40,473 nt of DNA from positions 1 through 40,473 of IMG/VR virus record IMGVR_UViG_3300022188_000023, one strand, 5' to 3'. Under the pieces are notes generated by a model. It made no database searches. It was not told the DNA's origin and saw only the letters and a program-made list of their open reading frames with translations. Below, piece by piece: positions 39,311-40,473 of this stretch. Position numbers and translations under genes: made by a program. Position 1 is the first letter of the stretch. The number at the start of each line of letters is the position of its first letter. This stretch comes from a virus.

Positions 39311-40026
39311 CTCAAACATTAAAAACAACTATCCCATTCGGCGGCTTTTACGAATCCGTATGGGGGGCCTTAATTGAAGATAGCATAACCCACTATACTG
39401 AAAACGCCGAAACTCTAACCGAACATGAAGCCGATGAGTTAAGCGGACTCGCTTATGATTGCATTGACTTTGCAGCGTTGCGACTAGAGATAAGCCGCGC
39501 CTATGTGGTGGCGTTTAACGACTTTTTCAAGGATGAAACGGGGCAAGAGTTAGGGCTTGCGTTTGAGAAATTGACCAGCCCCCGCGAGTATAATTTCACA
39601 ACAGACCGAATCCACTGCACCACGCCTCTTAAAAACATCGTGAAAATATATAGGGCGGTCGATAAGGCCACCTTAACGCGAGTCATAAAAAATAGTTTCA
39701 CGTCGCGGGAGGGATTCAGCTCATTCTATAGTGATGACGTGAATATGTGGCTCATAGGAAAAGCCCGCGATGAGGAAGGCACGTTAAGCGGCGTTAAATA
39801 TTGGGATCATAACCAATTAGAGACTCTCATTATCGCGGCATTAGAAGGGGCGGGCGTTGCCTCGGGGGAGTCTTATTCTTGCACATTTGAATCACCGATA
39901 TATAGCGCCTTGCAAGATGAGCGCGACAACGGATGTTTTGAAGCGTTCGATACTCTCGATTCAAAAGCCCCTGTTAAAAAACTGAAACGCATTAACGAAT
40001 TAGTAGGCAAAGAAAGAGAGGGGTAG
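39307..40026 (+). CDS. Uncharacterised phage/plasmid protein with SPREYNFTTDRI motif (239 aa)
   Basis: A 239-residue protein with the pattern 'IPFGGFYESVWGALIEDSI', 'AYVVAFNDFF', 'LTSPREYNFTTDRIHCTTPL', 'FTSREGFSSFYSDD' and 'WDHNQLETLIIAALEGAG'. The same series of motifs recurs in proteins from plasmids and phages, but no function is established. The ATG at 39307 follows AGAAGGAATCCACGCC and overlaps the preceding stop; an in-frame ATG at 39217 would lie deep in the previous gene. It is the last gene before a strong terminator. Confidence 0.75.
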   Translation: MTQTLKTTIPFGGFYESVWGALIEDSITHYTENAETLTEHEADELSGLAYDCIDFAALRLEISRAYVVAFNDFFKDETGQELGLAFEKLTSPREYNFTTDRIHCTTPLKNIVKIYRAVDKATLTRVIKNSFTSREGFSSFYSDDVNMWLIGKARDEEGTLSGVKYWDHNQLETLIIAALEGAGVASGESYSCTFESPIYSALQDERDNGCFEAFDTLDSKAPVKKLKRINELVGKEREG

Positions 40027-40050
40027 AGGTTTTAACCAAAAGATATCAAG

Positions 40051-40076
40051 GGCACGGCATTAGCCGTGCCTTTTTT
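40051..40076 (+). terminator. Strong intrinsic terminator of the right-hand module
   Basis: GGCACGGC (40051-40058) and GCCGTGCC (40063-40070) form an 8-bp perfect stem with a 4-nt ATTA loop, followed by six T. It lies 24 bp after the last gene. Confidence 0.93.
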
Positions 40077-40091
40077 AGATTCAAAGTCCCT

Positions 40092-40473
40092 CTTTGGCGT
40101 GAACGGCTAGAGCCACGCTTTGGCGTGAACGGCTAGAATCACGCTTTGGCGTGAACGGCTAAAGGCACGCTTTGGCGTGAACGGCTAGAATCACGCTTTG
40201 GCGTGAACGGCTAAAGGCACGCTTTGGCGTGAACGGCTAAAGGCACGCTTTGGCGTGAACGGCTAAAGGCACGCTTTGGCGTGAACGGCTAAAGGCACGC
40301 TTTGGCGTGAACGGCTAAAGGCACGCTTTGGCGTGAACGGCTAGAATCACGCTTTGGCGTGAACGGCTAAAGGCACGCTTTGGCGTGAACGGCTAGAATC
40401 ACGCTTTGGCGTGAACGGCTAAAGGCACGCTTTGGCGTGAACGGCTAAAGGCACGCTTTGGCGTGAACGGCTA
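40092..40473 (+). repeat. 26-bp iteron-like tandem array, about 14.7 copies
   Basis: From 40092 to the window edge a 26-bp unit recurs: 21 constant bases (ACG + CTTTGGCGTGAACGGCTA) and a 5-bp segment that is GAGCC once (first copy), GAATC four times or AAGGC nine times. Each unit holds CACGC-TTTG-GCGTG, a perfect 5-bp inverted repeat. Each unit has stops on both strands in a period that is not a multiple of three, so it cannot encode protein. Form and regularity fit iterons of a replication origin, a partition site or a multi-operator array. The true end lies outside the window. Confidence 0.9.

Noticed and set aside
40092-40473. CRISPR array
   Set aside because: The variable part is only 5 bp with essentially two recurring words, and no cas gene is seen; spacers would be 25-40 bp and unique.
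1-40473. Temperate phage with integrase and att sites
   Set aside because: No integrase, recombinase or excisionase is present in the window; the HTH and Imm genes alone do not show lysogeny. One could lie in the missing segment.
1-40473. Direct terminal repeats joining the two window ends
   Set aside because: The left 15-bp and right 26-bp repeat units share no sequence, so the ends do not overlap.

Overview
This 40.5 kb window is almost certainly most of the genome of a tailed phage with siphovirus morphology. It has an HK97-type head module (P27-family small terminase, large terminase, portal, S78-like prohead protease, capsid with a scaffold-like N-terminus) and a lambda-like long flexible tail (frameshifted G/GT chaperone, tape measure, M/L/K/I/J-type tip proteins). 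A GapR/DUF2312 gene, a family essentially confined to Alphaproteobacteria and their mobile elements, suggests an alphaproteobacterial host; the species cannot be told. No integrase, partition gene, tRNA or rRNA was seen. Both window ends lie inside tandem repeats and share no sequence, so the contig probably stops at repeats rather than at true termini.

Layout. (1) 1-7718, plus strand: replication/recombination module with a RecB/AddB-like Fe-S nuclease (DUF2800), DUF2815 ssDNA-binding-like protein, GapR-like protein, family A DNA polymerase, VRR-NUC nuclease and SNF2-type helicase, nearly all overlapping or tightly spaced. (2) 7705-8123, minus strand: a two-gene operon of a small HTH protein and an Imm-type superinfection-immunity membrane protein. 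(3) 8198-10789, plus strand: two tandem pentapeptide-repeat genes, then six small uncharacterised genes. Between (2) and (3), two sigma70-like promoters share a perfect 14-bp palindrome as their -10 region. (4) 10791-36909, minus strand: the late operon, read right to left from terminases through head, tail, fibres and lysis genes. (5) 36910-37698: a gene-free GC-skewed repeat region (likely packaging or control region) and an HNH endonuclease gene. (6) 37865-40026, plus strand: five small uncharacterised genes behind a good promoter and ending in a strong terminator. (7) 40092-40473: a 26-bp iteron-like tandem array.

Working model: the early plus-strand genes copy and process DNA. The minus-strand operon builds the virion, with the HNH protein and terminases packaging DNA and an M15 peptidase plus membrane proteins lysing the cell. 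The HTH/Imm operon and the pentapeptide genes look like the two arms of a mutually exclusive switch controlling superinfection exclusion versus a DNA-mimic-like function. The most novel-looking items are this switch, the iteron-like array, the right-hand module with recycled leader sequences, the repeat cluster upstream of terS, and a 15-codon ORF in frame with the SGNH/propeller fibre gene.
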